Shown piece by piece: positions 1 through 10,956 of a stretch of DNA of 64,000 nucleotides. The position numbers and the translations under genes are program-made. Under the pieces are notes generated by a model that was given only the letters and a program-made list of their open reading frames with translations, made no database searches and was not told the origin of the DNA. Origin of the DNA: Vreelandella stevensii S18214 (GTDB lineage Bacteria > Pseudomonadota > Gammaproteobacteria > Pseudomonadales > Halomonadaceae); the NCBI RefSeq assembly GCF_000275725.1, contig NZ_AJTS01000048.1:1-64000 (forward strand), in the 5' to 3' direction. Numbering within the stretch: the first letter of the stretch is position 1; every line of letters begins with the position of its first letter.

Positions 1-61
1 TTACGTAAATTGTATTGTGATACGTCTCAAGCGTATCCGGCAATCGTTATCATTGCGAACC

Positions 62-2996
<2,935 letters not shown>

Positions 2997-3128
2997 TCGT
3001 GATGATAACGAAGAGTGTGAACGCACTCGCAACACCGGATACGCCGCAGTGAGCCAGAGCGCTTGCTGACAAGAGACGCACACAATACACGTCAAGAACA
3101 CCTCAGCATGATATGCATTACCTGTTAC

Positions 3129-3245
3129 GCCTGACGACCATAGCACGCGTGAACCACCTGATCCCATGCCGAACTCAGAAGTGAAACCGCTTAGCGCCGA
3201 TGGTAGTGTGGGGTCTCCCCATGTGAGAGTAGGTCATCGTCAGGC
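3129..3245 (+). rRNA. rrf: 5S ribosomal RNA
   Basis: The core CCATGCCGAACTCAGAAGTG and the block GCGCCGATGGTAGTGTGGGG are diagnostic of 5S rRNA. The ends (CGCCTGACGA and TCGTCAGGCA) pair as the terminal helix. It lies about 150 bp after 23S, in the usual 16S-23S-5S order; no tRNA is seen in the 23S-5S spacer. Confidence 0.95.
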
Positions 3246-3260
3246 ACTTATATCGTAGAA

Positions 3261-3295
3261 AGCCCCGAGCACATTGTGTTCGGGGCTTTTTGCTG
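3261..3295 (+). terminator. rRNA operon terminator
   Basis: A 12-bp stem (AGCCCCGAGCAC / GTGTTCGGGGCT, one G-U pair) with a 4-base loop is followed by TTTTT. It is 16 bp after 5S, so it should end the rRNA transcript. Confidence 0.85.
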
Positions 3296-3310
3296 TGCGT
3301 AGCATACGTC

Positions 3311-3336
3311 GAAACACCCAGCCAAAGGCTGGGTGT
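3311..3336 (-). terminator. hisC terminator hairpin
   Basis: A perfect 10-bp stem (ACACCCAGCC / GGCTGGGTGT) with a 3-base loop lies just after the hisC stop. On the minus strand it is followed by only three T, so termination strength is uncertain. Confidence 0.55.
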
Positions 3337-3344
3337 GAGCATCG

Positions 3345-4406
3345 TCAGGCGCAGAGCGTTTCCATGGCTTCGATAAAGCTGTCCATTTCGTCGTCGGTGC
3401 CGATGGTAATGCGCAGAAAGTTGTTCAGCGCCTCGGTGTTGAAGTGCCTGACCAGAATGCCGCGCTCACGCAGGCCAGCGAAGAGCTGGGCGCCTTCATG
3501 GTGAGGGTGCTGGGCAAACAGGAAGTTGGCCTTGGAAGGCAATACCTCGAATCCAAGCCGCTCCAGGCGCTGGCGGGTGCGCTCCCGGGTGGCGATCACG
3601 TTATTGCGGCAGGCGTCGAAGTGTTCGGTATCCTTCAGGGCTTCGATGCCCACCAGGCTGGCCAGGCTATCTACGGGGTAAGAGTTGAAGGAGTCCTTGA
3701 CCCGCTGCAGGCCTTCGATCAGCTCGCTGGAGCCAATTGCATAGCCTAGCCTCAATCCTGCCAAGCTACGTGACTTGGAGAACGTGCCCGTGACCAGCAG
3801 GTTCGGGTAGCGGCTAATCAGCGACACGGCGCTGTCAGCGCCGAAATCCACGTACGCCTCATCCACCAGCACCACGCGGTCGGTGACTTTCTGCAGAAGC
3901 GCCTCGATGGCTTCCAGCGGGTGAGCATGGCCCGTGGGGGCGTTAGGGTTGGCAAAGATGACGCCGCTTCGCTCACTCGCGCTGGCCAACGCATCCATAT
4001 CCACTTCCCACTGGGCATTCAAGGGATGCTTGCGCAGCTCTACGCCGTAAAGGTTGGCATATACCGGATAGAAACTGTAGGTGATGCTGGGTACATCGAG
4101 AGGTGCCCCTTGGCAAAAAAATGCCTGAAACGCGAAGGCCAGGACTTCATCGGAGCCGTTGCCCACGAAGGTTTCCGCGACGCTGACGCCGTAGCGGCTG
4201 GCCAGGGTTTCACGCAGCGCCAGTGAGGTAGGGTCGGGGTAGAGCCGTAAATGGTCGGTAGGGTATTGGGCCAGCGCCTGGCTGACACCAGGGGCCGGGG
4301 GGTAGGGGTTCTCGTTGGTGTTGAGCTTGATCACGCGCTCGCGGGGCTGCTCGCCGGGAATATACGGGGTAAGATCCCTGACGGCAGGGCTCCAGTATTG
4401 GCTCAT
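3345..4406 (-). CDS. hisC: Histidinol-phosphate aminotransferase
   Basis: PLP-dependent class I/II aminotransferase, 353 aa, converting imidazole-acetol phosphate plus glutamate to histidinol phosphate in cytosolic histidine synthesis. The family motif NTNENPYP is at residues 29-36, the substrate pocket block NPNAPTGH near 153-160, VDEAYVDF near 181-188, and the PLP lysine is K211 in TFSKS. I chose the ATG at 4406 because homology begins at MSQYWSP; a longer upstream frame has no family resemblance. It stands apart from hisBHAF 4 kb away and is divergent from the NlpE-like lipoprotein. A second aromatic or histidinol paralogue elsewhere cannot be excluded. Confidence 0.93.
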   Translation of the reverse strand: MSQYWSPAVRDLTPYIPGEQPRERVIKLNTNENPYPPAPGVSQALAQYPTDHLRLYPDPTSLALRETLASRYGVSVAETFVGNGSDEVLAFAFQAFFCQGAPLDVPSITYSFYPVYANLYGVELRKHPLNAQWEVDMDALASASERSGVIFANPNAPTGHAHPLEAIEALLQKVTDRVVLVDEAYVDFGADSAVSLISRYPNLLVTGTFSKSRSLAGLRLGYAIGSSELIEGLQRVKDSFNSYPVDSLASLVGIEALKDTEHFDACRNNVIATRERTRQRLERLGFEVLPSKANFLFAQHPHHEGAQLFAGLRERGILVRHFNTEALNNFLRITIGTDDEMDSFIEAMETLCA

Positions 4407-4597
4407 GGGGGTAACCTGATTGTGCGGATGTGAATATCCCCATGGTCGCCTGATGGCCGCAAGAGCGCAAGCATTCCCATTGGCCGCGATTCGGCCCATA
4501 CTTCTCCTGTGAAGGGGTGGGCGTCGCACCTTGTAGCGGTTATGCTGTCATAAGCGCGCGAAAGAAATGTATGTCCAACACCATAAGGAGACACGCA

Positions 4598-5047
4598 ATG
4601 CAATTCAGGAGTTTGCTAGCCGGTTCGGCTATGTTGGCACTGCTGGCGGGCTGCGCAGCTGGCCCGACGGATCAGCGCGACGACGCAGGCATGAGCGCCT
4701 CACAGGCTAACTATCAGGGTACTCTGCCCTGCCGTAACTGTGACGGCATTGACCTGGATGTGACCATGCAGGGTGAAGAAATGGCCGCTCCGGAAGAGCG
4801 TACCTTTACCTTGAATGCGACTTACCGCAACCACCCCCAGACACCGCCCGATGAAAACTACGCTGGTAACTGGGAAGTGCTGACGGGTACGCCTGCCGAC
4901 CCCGACGCGACGGTCTACGAACTGACACCGGACGGTGACGGCCAGATCTACTACTTCCAGCGGATCGACGAGCGTACGCTCGAGCTGATCGACCCGGAGC
5001 GTCGTCGCTTTGAAAACGGCGAGATGCTGCAACTGCGTCGCCAGTAA
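4598..5047 (+). CDS. NlpE N-terminal domain lipoprotein
   Basis: Predicted envelope lipoprotein of 149 aa. A signal peptide ends in the lipobox LLAGC, so the mature protein should start at Cys19. The mature part contains YQGTLPCRNCDGI, matching the CxxC motif of the NlpE N-terminal domain. In E. coli, NlpE senses surface contact and copper or redox stress for Cpx; here only the N-terminal domain is present, as in many 130-150 aa homologues. The ATG at 4598 follows AAGGAG with good spacing; an upstream in-frame extension lacks a signal sequence. It is divergent from hisC and followed by its own terminator, so it is probably monocistronic. Its role in this organism is unknown. Confidence 0.85.
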   Translation: MQFRSLLAGSAMLALLAGCAAGPTDQRDDAGMSASQANYQGTLPCRNCDGIDLDVTMQGEEMAAPEERTFTLNATYRNHPQTPPDENYAGNWEVLTGTPADPDATVYELTPDGDGQIYYFQRIDERTLELIDPERRRFENGEMLQLRRQ

Positions 5048-5066
5048 TCGCTGAGCGCATCGCATC

Positions 5067-5089
5067 AAGGCGGCCATTGGCCGCCTTTT
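5067..5089 (+). terminator. Terminator after NlpE-like gene
   Basis: An 8-bp stem AAGGCGGC / GCCGCCTT with a 5-base loop is followed by TTT, 20 bp after the stop codon. Confidence 0.75.
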
Positions 5090-5118
5090 GTATGTCTGGC
5101 GGTGGTGAAACAGTAGCA

Positions 5119-5220
5119 ATGACGGTCGTTACAGCCGTCTTAACGACCGTCGCAACAATCGTTTTAACAACCGTTGCAACAACAGTGGCAAGTACAGTCA
5201 TGCGAGACAGGAGCGGCTAG
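5119..5220 (+). CDS. Possible repeat-encoded Thr/Val-rich peptide upstream of radA
   Basis: A 33-codon open frame runs exactly through the 12-bp repeat array. It starts MTVVTAVLTTVAT and ends TVMRDRSG, with its stop TAG 2 bp before the radA TTG start. The product would be a hydrophobic Thr/Val/Ala segment with a four-residue period. No convincing ribosome binding site precedes its ATG. The opposite strand is open through the array too, so the frame may only reflect the repeat. If translated it could act as a leader coupled to radA, since the radA ribosome site lies inside its last codons. I do not recognise a family. Confidence 0.25.
   Translation: MTVVTAVLTTVATIVLTTVATTVASTVMRDRSG
5120..5203 (+). 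repeat. Degenerate 12-bp tandem repeat, about 7 units
   Basis: Seven 12-base units of the pattern (a/g)aCCGTnnnAAC occur in a row, for example GACGGTCGTTAC, AGCCGTCTTAAC, GACCGTCGCAAC, AATCGTTTTAAC, AACCGTTGCAAC. The array ends 19 bases before the radA start. Since 12 is a multiple of 3, all units stay in one frame on either strand. Confidence 0.8.
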
Positions 5221-5222
5221 CG

Positions 5223-6596
5223 TTGGCAAAAGCAAAGAGCGCCTTTGTGTGTACCGAGTGTGGTGCCGAGTATCGCAAGTGGCAGGGGCAGTGCACCAGC
5301 TGTCAGGAGTGGAATACGCTCAGTGAGATCCGGTTGACCAGTGCGCGGCCTGGCAGCGGAACGACGGCGACCGGGCGCGCTGGCTATGCGGGCAACCTCT
5401 CGAAGGAAGTCGTGGACCTCAGTAACGTCGACCTCAGCGAAGTGCCACGGTTGACCTCCACTTTTGCCGAGTTCGACCGTGTATTGGGAGGCGGCCTGGT
5501 ACCGGGCTCGGCCGTGCTGCTGGGCGGGAACCCCGGGGCGGGCAAGTCGACGCTGCTGCTGCAAACGGCCTGCAAGCTGGCTCAGCAACGCCGCATCCTC
5601 TATGTGACCGGCGAGGAGTCGCTTTCCCAGGTCGCCATGCGAGCGCATCGCCTGCAGCTTCCCACCAACGGCTTGAAAATGTTGGCGGAAACCAGCGTCG
5701 AGACCATTCTGGCCGTTGCCGAGCGTGAAAAGCCCGAGATTCTGGTCATCGACTCTATTCAGACCATGCACCTGGAGGATATCAGCTCGGCGCCCGGTGG
5801 CGTGGCGCAGGTGCGCGAGTCTGCCGCAGCGCTGACCCGCTTTGCCAAGCAGACGAACACCGTCCTGCTGCTGGTGGGGCATGTCACCAAGGATGGCACC
5901 CTGGCAGGCCCCAAGGTGCTCGAGCACATGATCGATGCCTCGCTGCTGCTGGAGGGCGGGGCGGACTCGCGTTTTCGCACCCTGCGTGGCCAGAAGAACC
6001 GCTTCGGCGCGGTGAACGAGCTGGGTGTGTTCGCCATGCTGGAGCAGGGCTTGAAGGAAGTGAAAAACCCCAGTGCCATCTTCCTGTCGCGCCAGGAAGA
6101 GCAGGCTCCCGGCAGCCTGGTGATGGTGGTATGGGAAGGCACGCGGCCGATACTGGTGGAAGTGCAGGCGCTGGTCGATGAGTCAGCCTTGGGGAACCCG
6201 CGCCGGGTCGCCGTTGGGGTCGATCAGAACCGCTTGGCCATGCTGCTGGCGGTATTGAACCGGCATGGTGGGCTGTTCACCGGTGACCAGGACGTGTTCT
6301 TGAACGTGGTGGGCGGGGTCAAGGTGCTGGAAACCAGTGCCGACTTGGCGGTGCTGCTGGCGGTAGTGTCGAGCCTGCAAAACCGTGCGCTGCCCAAGGA
6401 GCTGGTCGTGTTTGGCGAAGTGGGGCTTTCCGGCGAGATTCGCCCCGTGCCCAGCGGGCAGGAGCGTATTACCGAGGCAGCCAAGCATGGCTTCTTGCGC
6501 GCCATCGTGCCGCGCGCCAATGCGCCAAAGCAGTCGCCCAAAGGCATGGAAGTCATCCCCGTCGACAAGCTTAGCGATGCCCTTGAGGCGTTGTGA
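5223..6596 (+). CDS. radA: DNA repair protein RadA
   Basis: RecA-like ATPase of 457 aa that drives branch migration during recombinational repair. The order is: N-terminal zinc finger (C10, C13, C24, C27), Walker A GGNPGAGKST at 101-110, the RadA signature KNRFG at 258-262, and a C-terminal Lon-protease-like domain. Start is TTG at 5223, preceded by AGGAG nine bases upstream; the zinc finger begins at residue 10, so a later start would break it. The 12-bp repeat array lies just upstream. A G/C-rich hairpin follows the stop region. Family length is about 455-460 aa, so the gene is complete. Confidence 0.96.
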   Translation: MAKAKSAFVCTECGAEYRKWQGQCTSCQEWNTLSEIRLTSARPGSGTTATGRAGYAGNLSKEVVDLSNVDLSEVPRLTSTFAEFDRVLGGGLVPGSAVLLGGNPGAGKSTLLLQTACKLAQQRRILYVTGEESLSQVAMRAHRLQLPTNGLKMLAETSVETILAVAEREKPEILVIDSIQTMHLEDISSAPGGVAQVRESAAALTRFAKQTNTVLLLVGHVTKDGTLAGPKVLEHMIDASLLLEGGADSRFRTLRGQKNRFGAVNELGVFAMLEQGLKEVKNPSAIFLSRQEEQAPGSLVMVVWEGTRPILVEVQALVDESALGNPRRVAVGVDQNRLAMLLAVLNRHGGLFTGDQDVFLNVVGGVKVLETSADLAVLLAVVSSLQNRALPKELVVFGEVGLSGEIRPVPSGQERITEAAKHGFLRAIVPRANAPKQSPKGMEVIPVDKLSDALEAL

Positions 6597-6694
6597 CATG
6601 GACTATGCTGGACGACCTGGGCGATGGGCATTCTGGGCTGGCCACTCGACAAACTCGCACCCGAACTGCACGTAGGGGACTGGGAAAGCTGCCT

Positions 6695-6740
6695 GGCCGC
6701 CGCTCGGCAGTGGAGTGCCTAGCGGCGGCCGATACGTATC
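6695..6740. terminator. Hairpin plus 10-bp palindrome between convergent genes
   Basis: A perfect 10-bp stem GGCCGCCGCT / AGCGGCGGCC (6695-6704 and 6721-6730) holds a smaller nested GGCA/TGCC stem. It abuts the perfect palindrome GATACGTATC (6731-6740), which overlaps the stop codon of the minus-strand gene. There is no T-run on either side, so this is not a classic intrinsic terminator, though it sits where radA and the amidotransferase-like gene converge. Confidence 0.45.
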
Positions 6741-7431
6741 AGAGGCTTTTGAGCCACTGGGTCATGACCCGGTCCAGCAGCGGCGCCAGACGCTGAAAGC
6801 GCTTGGGATCTGCCTGTATCTGATCGCCGGTTTGCAGGAAGCGCCCGGCGGAAGGGCTCCTGGCCGTGGGGAGCGCCTCGGCATTCAGCAAGGAAGCCGC
6901 GCTGGCCTGGGTCATTTCGAGATGGCATAACAGCGCCACCACGCGACCAGCATCCCAACTGAACCCCTGGAGCGGCGCCGCCGCACTGCCGCCCAGGGGC
7001 AGTGCGCCGTCAGGCAGACTAAATACCAGGCGGTGCCACATGAAGGCATCGAACTGCTCGGGCAGGTCAAAGGTACTCTCTGGCGCCAGGGTGACAGGGT
7101 GCCAGCCCGTTTCGGGGTAGGTGCCGGGGGCGATGACGGCGCCCAGGGCTTCAGCGATCCATAGCGCCCCCAGGCCAATGCCCATGACGGGTTTTTGGCC
7201 ATCGAGGTAGCGGTGGATGAGCTTGCGCTCTGCCTTTTGCCAGGCGGGCGGGGCGCTGAACAGCGCGTCGGGGCCGCTCAGCACGATGAGCGCGTCGCAC
7301 TCGCCAGGGCGCGGGGTCAGCTCCCCTGCGTATAGATGAAAAACGGTGTAACTATGGCCCATGCTCTCCAGCCAGTCTTGCAGGCGAGCGGGTCCATGGT
7401 CAGGGCCGTGCTGTAGCAGATGAATATGCAT
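6739..7431 (-). CDS. Class I glutamine amidotransferase-like protein lacking the catalytic Cys
   Basis: Protein of 230 aa with the fold of class I glutamine amidotransferases (GMP-synthase-like GATase family). The nucleophile elbow, normally G-x-C-x-G, reads MGIGLGAL at residues 83-90: codon GGC encodes Gly86 where the family has Cys. The downstream His-x-Glu of the triad is kept (H170, E172 in CHLEMT), as is the WH block near 132-133. So the frame is intact and conserved in pattern, but glutamine hydrolysis by the usual mechanism is not expected. Start ATG at 7431 follows GAGGAG. It is convergent with radA and divergent from the DUF416 gene. Function unknown: a pseudoenzyme, or an enzyme with a changed reaction. 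Confidence 0.85.
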   Translation of the reverse strand: MHIHLLQHGPDHGPARLQDWLESMGHSYTVFHLYAGELTPRPGECDALIVLSGPDALFSAPPAWQKAERKLIHRYLDGQKPVMGIGLGALWIAEALGAVIAPGTYPETGWHPVTLAPESTFDLPEQFDAFMWHRLVFSLPDGALPLGGSAAAPLQGFSWDAGRVVALLCHLEMTQASAASLLNAEALPTARSPSAGRFLQTGDQIQADPKRFQRLAPLLDRVMTQWLKSL

Positions 7432-7516
7432 GGTAATCTCCTCGCCGGCCGCACACATCAAGCGCGGCGGAGCTTGCCCGCCGCGAGTGTGGGACGATAA
7501 CGTATCGCGTCCACTT

Positions 7517-7566
7517 CACCAATACCGTTTATCAATACCGTTTCATCAATACCCTCTTCATCAACA
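7517..7566 (+). repeat. Short 13-15 bp tandem repeat before DUF416 gene
   Basis: Three to four imperfect copies of (c/t)A(c/t)CAATACCGTT are strung together, with the core ATCAATACC recurring, and end 20 bases before the ATG at 7587. No coding sense is apparent. Confidence 0.55.
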
Positions 7567-7586
7567 TAGTGACCCAGGACATCAGC

Positions 7587-8189
7587 ATGGTGGCAAAACC
7601 CACAGGATTCTATCAGCGTCTGCAACTGCTGCCGCTGCCCGCCCAGCAAGCCTTCATGGCGGCCTTGTGCGAGCGGCTGCTACCCAACTACGCCCTCTAC
7701 GAGCAAACCACAGGCCACGGTGATGGGCATACCCTGCGTACCGTGCTGAGCCTGGTGTGGGAGCGCTTGAGCGTGCCCAATGCCAGTATCGACTTTGCCC
7801 GTCAGGCGGAAAAGCTGGCGGAGTGCGAGCCACCGGCCAACGATGACAGTTTCGGGGCGCGCCGCGCGCTGGACGCCGTGGTCTCGATCTCGGCGCTGCT
7901 GGATACCTTGCAGGGTGAGTCTCCGGAAGCGGTGCTGGACGTGAGCCGCACTTCCCGGGCAGGAGTGCGGGCATTCATCGAGCTGACCGAGGGAGAGGTG
8001 GATGCACAGGCGCTGGCGCTGATCATCCGCGACCACCCGCTGATGGCCGATGAAAACGACTTTCAGGATGCGGTGCTGGAAGCCGTCAGCGAGCCGCTCA
8101 CCAAAGCGGCGCTAAAAGAGATTCGCCTGCTGGGGCGCAACAGCGGCATCAGCAACTTGGGGCTTTCGCTGGAAGAGGGCGACGAGTAG
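7587..8189 (+). CDS. DUF416 family protein (YjaG-like)
   Basis: A 200-aa soluble protein matching the DUF416/YjaG family, recognised by the N-terminal pattern FMAALCERLLPNY, corresponding to E. coli YjaG FMACLCERMYPNY. Predicted mostly helical with no signal peptide or membrane segment. I prefer the ATG at 7587, with AGGA about 8 bases upstream, to an in-frame GTG at 7569, because family members start at this point. A short tandem repeat lies in the presumed leader. The biochemical function of the family is not established. It converges with the outer-membrane protein gene at 8219. Confidence 0.85.
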   Translation: MVAKPTGFYQRLQLLPLPAQQAFMAALCERLLPNYALYEQTTGHGDGHTLRTVLSLVWERLSVPNASIDFARQAEKLAECEPPANDDSFGARRALDAVVSISALLDTLQGESPEAVLDVSRTSRAGVRAFIELTEGEVDAQALALIIRDHPLMADENDFQDAVLEAVSEPLTKAALKEIRLLGRNSGISNLGLSLEEGDE

Positions 8190-8218
8190 CCGCCCTTGGG
8201 TCTTGCGAACGAACGGCC

Positions 8219-8725
8219 TTAAAAACGGACGCCCGCCGTGATCATCATGCCCGCTGTGCCGAACACGATCAGGTCCGACTCGACGCGCCCCCATTGAATG
8301 CCCACGCTGGGCAGAAGGGCGGGGGCGATTTCGTAGCGGTTGAAGGGAATCTTGTCGCGGAACTCATCCTTGTAGCCCCGCAGCAGCCCGCCGGTGAGCT
8401 TGGCGCGCACGTTGATGTTGTCGCCCAGCTGCCCCAGCGGAAACTCCCGCCCAGCGTAGAAGTACCAGGTGGGCTGGTCGAAGGAGTTCTTGAACCAGGC
8501 GGCACCCGCCAGCCAGCGGTCAGGGTTGTGCAACTCGACACTCACCAGATCCTGCTGGTTGGTGTGCTCCGGGTCGGGGCTGAAGTGTCGAGTCAACAGG
8601 CTGGTTTGCACCAGCGTGTGGTCCAGTTCGAAGGCCGGTGGCCAGTCAGGCATAGAAAAGGCCGAGGCAGATGCGCTCAGCCAAAGCATTGCCAGGCCAC
8701 CTAACCAGGTGCAGGCACGGGGCAT
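8219..8725 (-). CDS. Small outer-membrane beta-barrel protein, possibly a divergent PagP
   Basis: A 168-aa protein with a cleavable signal peptide (about residues 1-22, ending ASASA) and C-terminal Phe, typical of outer-membrane barrels. Alternating hydrophobic stretches such as WYFYAGREF and VGIQWGRVE fit beta strands. The conserved-looking loop TRHFSPDPEHTNQQ carries a His, and the protein resembles Pseudomonas proteins annotated as a divergent PagP lipid A palmitoyltransferase (formerly miscalled sn-glycerol-3-phosphate transporter); this assignment is from memory and tentative. The ATG is 9 bases after the hisF stop, and the hisF TAG is part of its TAGGAG ribosome site, so translation is probably coupled to hisF. 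Envelope role likely, enzyme identity uncertain. Confidence 0.75.
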   Translation of the reverse strand: MPRACTWLGGLAMLWLSASASAFSMPDWPPAFELDHTLVQTSLLTRHFSPDPEHTNQQDLVSVELHNPDRWLAGAAWFKNSFDQPTWYFYAGREFPLGQLGDNINVRAKLTGGLLRGYKDEFRDKIPFNRYEIAPALLPSVGIQWGRVESDLIVFGTAGMMITAGVRF

Positions 8726-8734
8726 GTCACTCTC

Positions 8735-9508
8735 CTAAAGGCGCATCTCGATGCCACGTTCGGCCATGTAACGCTTGGCCTCGGGAATCGTGTGCTCGCC
8801 AAAATGGAAAATGCTGGCGGCCAATACCGCATCCGCACCGCCTTTCAATACGCCGTCCACCAGATGGTCCAGGTTGCCGACGCCGCCCGAGGCAATCACC
8901 GGCACGCTGACGGCCTCGGAAATGGCGTGGGTCACGCCCAGATCGAACCCGATTTTGGTGCCGTCGCGGTCCATGCTGGTCAGCAGTAGCTCGCCTGCGC
9001 CGAACTCGACCATTTTCTTGGCCCACTCGACGGCATCCAGGCCCGTCGGGCGGCGCCCACCGTGGGTGAAGATTTCCCAGCGGTCGGGTTCGCCCTCCTG
9101 AGAAACCTTCTTGGCGTCGATGGCCACCACGATGCACTGGCTGCCAAACCGGTCGGCGGCTTCCCGCACGAACTCCGGGTTGGTCACGGCGGCGGTGTTG
9201 ATCGACACCTTGTCGGCACCCGCGTTGAGCATGGTGCGAATATCGTCGCAGGTGCGAATGCCGCCCCCCACGGTCAGCGGGATGAACACCTCGCCAGCGA
9301 TCCGCTCGACCATGTCCACGGTGGTGGCGCGGTCTTCGTGGCTGGCGGTGATGTCGAGGAAGGTGATTTCGTCGGCGCCTTGCTGGTTGTAGCGCTGGGC
9401 GATCTCCACCGGGTCACCGGCATCGCGGATACCGACGAAGTTCACGCCCTTCACCACGCGCCCGGCATCGACGTCCAGGCAGGGAATAATGCGCTTGGCC
9501 AGGCTCAT
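8735..9508 (-). CDS. hisF: Imidazole glycerol phosphate synthase cyclase subunit HisF
   Basis: TIM-barrel subunit of 257 aa that, with HisH, makes imidazole glycerol phosphate and AICAR from PRFAR and ammonia. It starts [16 protein letters not shown], with the catalytic acids at D12 and D131 (VVAIDAKK). The phosphate-binding GGG is at 81-83. The start ATG at 9508 overlaps the hisA stop as ATGA, with GGAGG upstream; a longer upstream frame is an artefact of hisA coding. Third-position GC matches its neighbours. Fourth gene of hisBHAF. Confidence 0.96.
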   Translation of the reverse strand: MSLAKRIIPCLDVDAGRVVKGVNFVGIRDAGDPVEIAQRYNQQGADEITFLDITASHEDRATTVDMVERIAGEVFIPLTVGGGIRTCDDIRTMLNAGADKVSINTAAVTNPEFVREAADRFGSQCIVVAIDAKKVSQEGEPDRWEIFTHGGRRPTGLDAVEWAKKMVEFGAGELLLTSMDRDGTKIGFDLGVTHAISEAVSVPVIASGGVGNLDHLVDGVLKGGADAVLAASIFHFGEHTIPEAKRYMAERGIEMRL

Positions 9509-10251
9509 GCACGGCCTCCGCTCAGCTCGTCGCTCAGGCGCTGGGCTTCGGCGACATCCAGGCTGCCTTCGTAGATGGCGCGTCCGGTAATCGCCCCCAG
9601 AATGCCGCTGTCGGCCACGTCGCACAGCGCGCGAATGTCATCCAGGTTGGTGACGCCGCCCGAGGCGATCACCGGCAGGCCGCCTTCGCGGGCCAACGCC
9701 GCGGTGGCTTCCACGTTCACGCCCTGCATCATGCCATCGCGGGCGATGTCGGTGTAGACGATGCTGGAGACGCCATCGTTGGCGAAGCGCTTGGCAAGCT
9801 CGGTGGCCTTCACGGTGGATACCTCAGCCCAGCCGTCGGTGGCCACGAAGCCATCCTTGGCATCCAGGCCCACGATGATGTGGCCCGGGAAGGCGCGGCA
9901 CATTTCACCGACGAATTCCGGCTCCTTGACCGCCTTGGTACCGATGATCACGTAAGAGACCCCGGCGTTCAGGTAGTGCTCGATGGTGTCCGCCGAGCGG
10001 ATGCCACCGCCGATCTGAATGGGCAGGTTCGGGTAGGCGCGGGCAATGGCCGTCACCGCGTCGCCATTGACCGGTTTGCCTTCGAAAGCGCCGTTCAGGT
10101 CCACCAGATGCAAGCGACGCGCACCGGCTTCTACCCAGCGCGCGGCCATGGCCACCGGGTCGTCGCCGTAGGAAGTGGCTTCGTCCATGCGGCCCTGCTT
10201 CAAGCGCACACACTGGCCGTCTTTGAGATCAATCGCGGGAATTACCAACAT
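9505..10251 (-). CDS. hisA: Phosphoribosylformimino-5-aminoimidazole carboxamide ribotide isomerase HisA
   Basis: TIM-barrel isomerase of 248 aa, converting ProFAR to PRFAR. It opens [17 protein letters not shown], giving the catalytic Asp8, and carries the second acid in VGLDAKDG (D129 region). Both phosphate-binding half-barrel motifs (QIGGGIRS and VIASGGVTN) are present. It follows hisH by 11 bp and overlaps hisF by 4 bp, so hisH, hisA and hisF are one translational group. Length is typical. Confidence 0.96.
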   Translation of the reverse strand: MLVIPAIDLKDGQCVRLKQGRMDEATSYGDDPVAMAARWVEAGARRLHLVDLNGAFEGKPVNGDAVTAIARAYPNLPIQIGGGIRSADTIEHYLNAGVSYVIIGTKAVKEPEFVGEMCRAFPGHIIVGLDAKDGFVATDGWAEVSTVKATELAKRFANDGVSSIVYTDIARDGMMQGVNVEATAALAREGGLPVIASGGVTNLDDIRALCDVADSGILGAITGRAIYEGSLDVAEAQRLSDELSGGRA

Positions 10252-10262
10252 AGTGAAACCTC

Positions 10263-10904
10263 TCAGGGCGTCCAGGTGACAAAATTTTCCAGCAGGCGAA
10301 GGCCTGCGCGGGAGCTTTTTTCCGGGTGAAACTGCACCGCGAAGGTGGCATCGCGGCCAATCGCCACGTGGGCGCTGACGCGACCGTAGTCCGTCGTGCC
10401 GAATACCTGGGCATCGTCGGCGGCATTCACGTAGTAGCTGTGCACGAAATAGAAGTGTTCGCGGTCATCGATGCCGGCCCACAGCGGGTGGTCATGATGC
10501 TGGGCGACCAGGTTCCAGCCCATGTGCGGCACTTTCAAACGCTGCTCCTGGGCATCGCGCATATCCGCCGGGAAGCGGTCGACGCTGCCCTGGAAGAAGC
10601 CCAGGCAGTCCACGCCGCCATTCTCTTCGCTGCGCTCCATCAGCATTTGCTGACCCACGCAGATACCCAGCAGCGGCTTGGCCTGGCGGGTCAGAATCTC
10701 CTCCACCAGCCCGCGCAGCTCGGTACGCTCCAACTCGCCCACGCAGTCGCGGATGGCCCCCTGGCCAGGTAGCACCACGCGGGTCGCGCCCAGAATGCGC
10801 CGGGGATCACGGGTAATGATCACGTTCTCATGGGTGACGTGTTCGAGCGCCTTGGCGACCGAGTGCAGGTTGCCCATTCCATAATCAATCACGGCAATGG
10901 TCAT
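10263..10904 (-). CDS. hisH: Imidazole glycerol phosphate synthase glutaminase subunit HisH
   Basis: Class I amidotransferase of 213 aa supplying ammonia to HisF. The nucleophile is C82 in LGICVGQQM, with the His-x-Glu pair in [10 protein letters not shown] near residue 195. The N-terminal block [11 protein letters not shown] is diagnostic. A ribosome site AAGGAG precedes the ATG. It lies 52 bp after hisB and 11 bp before hisA. All active-site residues are present, in contrast to the unrelated amidotransferase-like gene at 6739. Confidence 0.96.
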   Translation of the reverse strand: MTIAVIDYGMGNLHSVAKALEHVTHENVIITRDPRRILGATRVVLPGQGAIRDCVGELERTELRGLVEEILTRQAKPLLGICVGQQMLMERSEENGGVDCLGFFQGSVDRFPADMRDAQEQRLKVPHMGWNLVAQHHDHPLWAGIDDREHFYFVHSYYVNAADDAQVFGTTDYGRVSAHVAIGRDATFAVQFHPEKSSRAGLRLLENFVTWTP

Positions 10905-10956
10905 GAAGCGCTCCTTGTCGAGGTCATCGAGCGATGGCTGATCGCTGCGTTAGGCA

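Noticed and set aside
6624-6722. 32-codon plus-strand frame starting MGILGWPLDKLAPELHVG after radA
   Set aside because: Amino-acid make-up looks protein-like, but there is no ribosome site or known homologue, and its end is in the hairpin. It could be a gene remnant; evidence is too thin to annotate.
8219-8725. Naming the barrel protein as an sn-glycerol-3-phosphate transporter
   Set aside because: That label is a propagated database name; a 168-aa outer-membrane barrel is not a member of the major facilitator or ABC glycerol-phosphate transporters.
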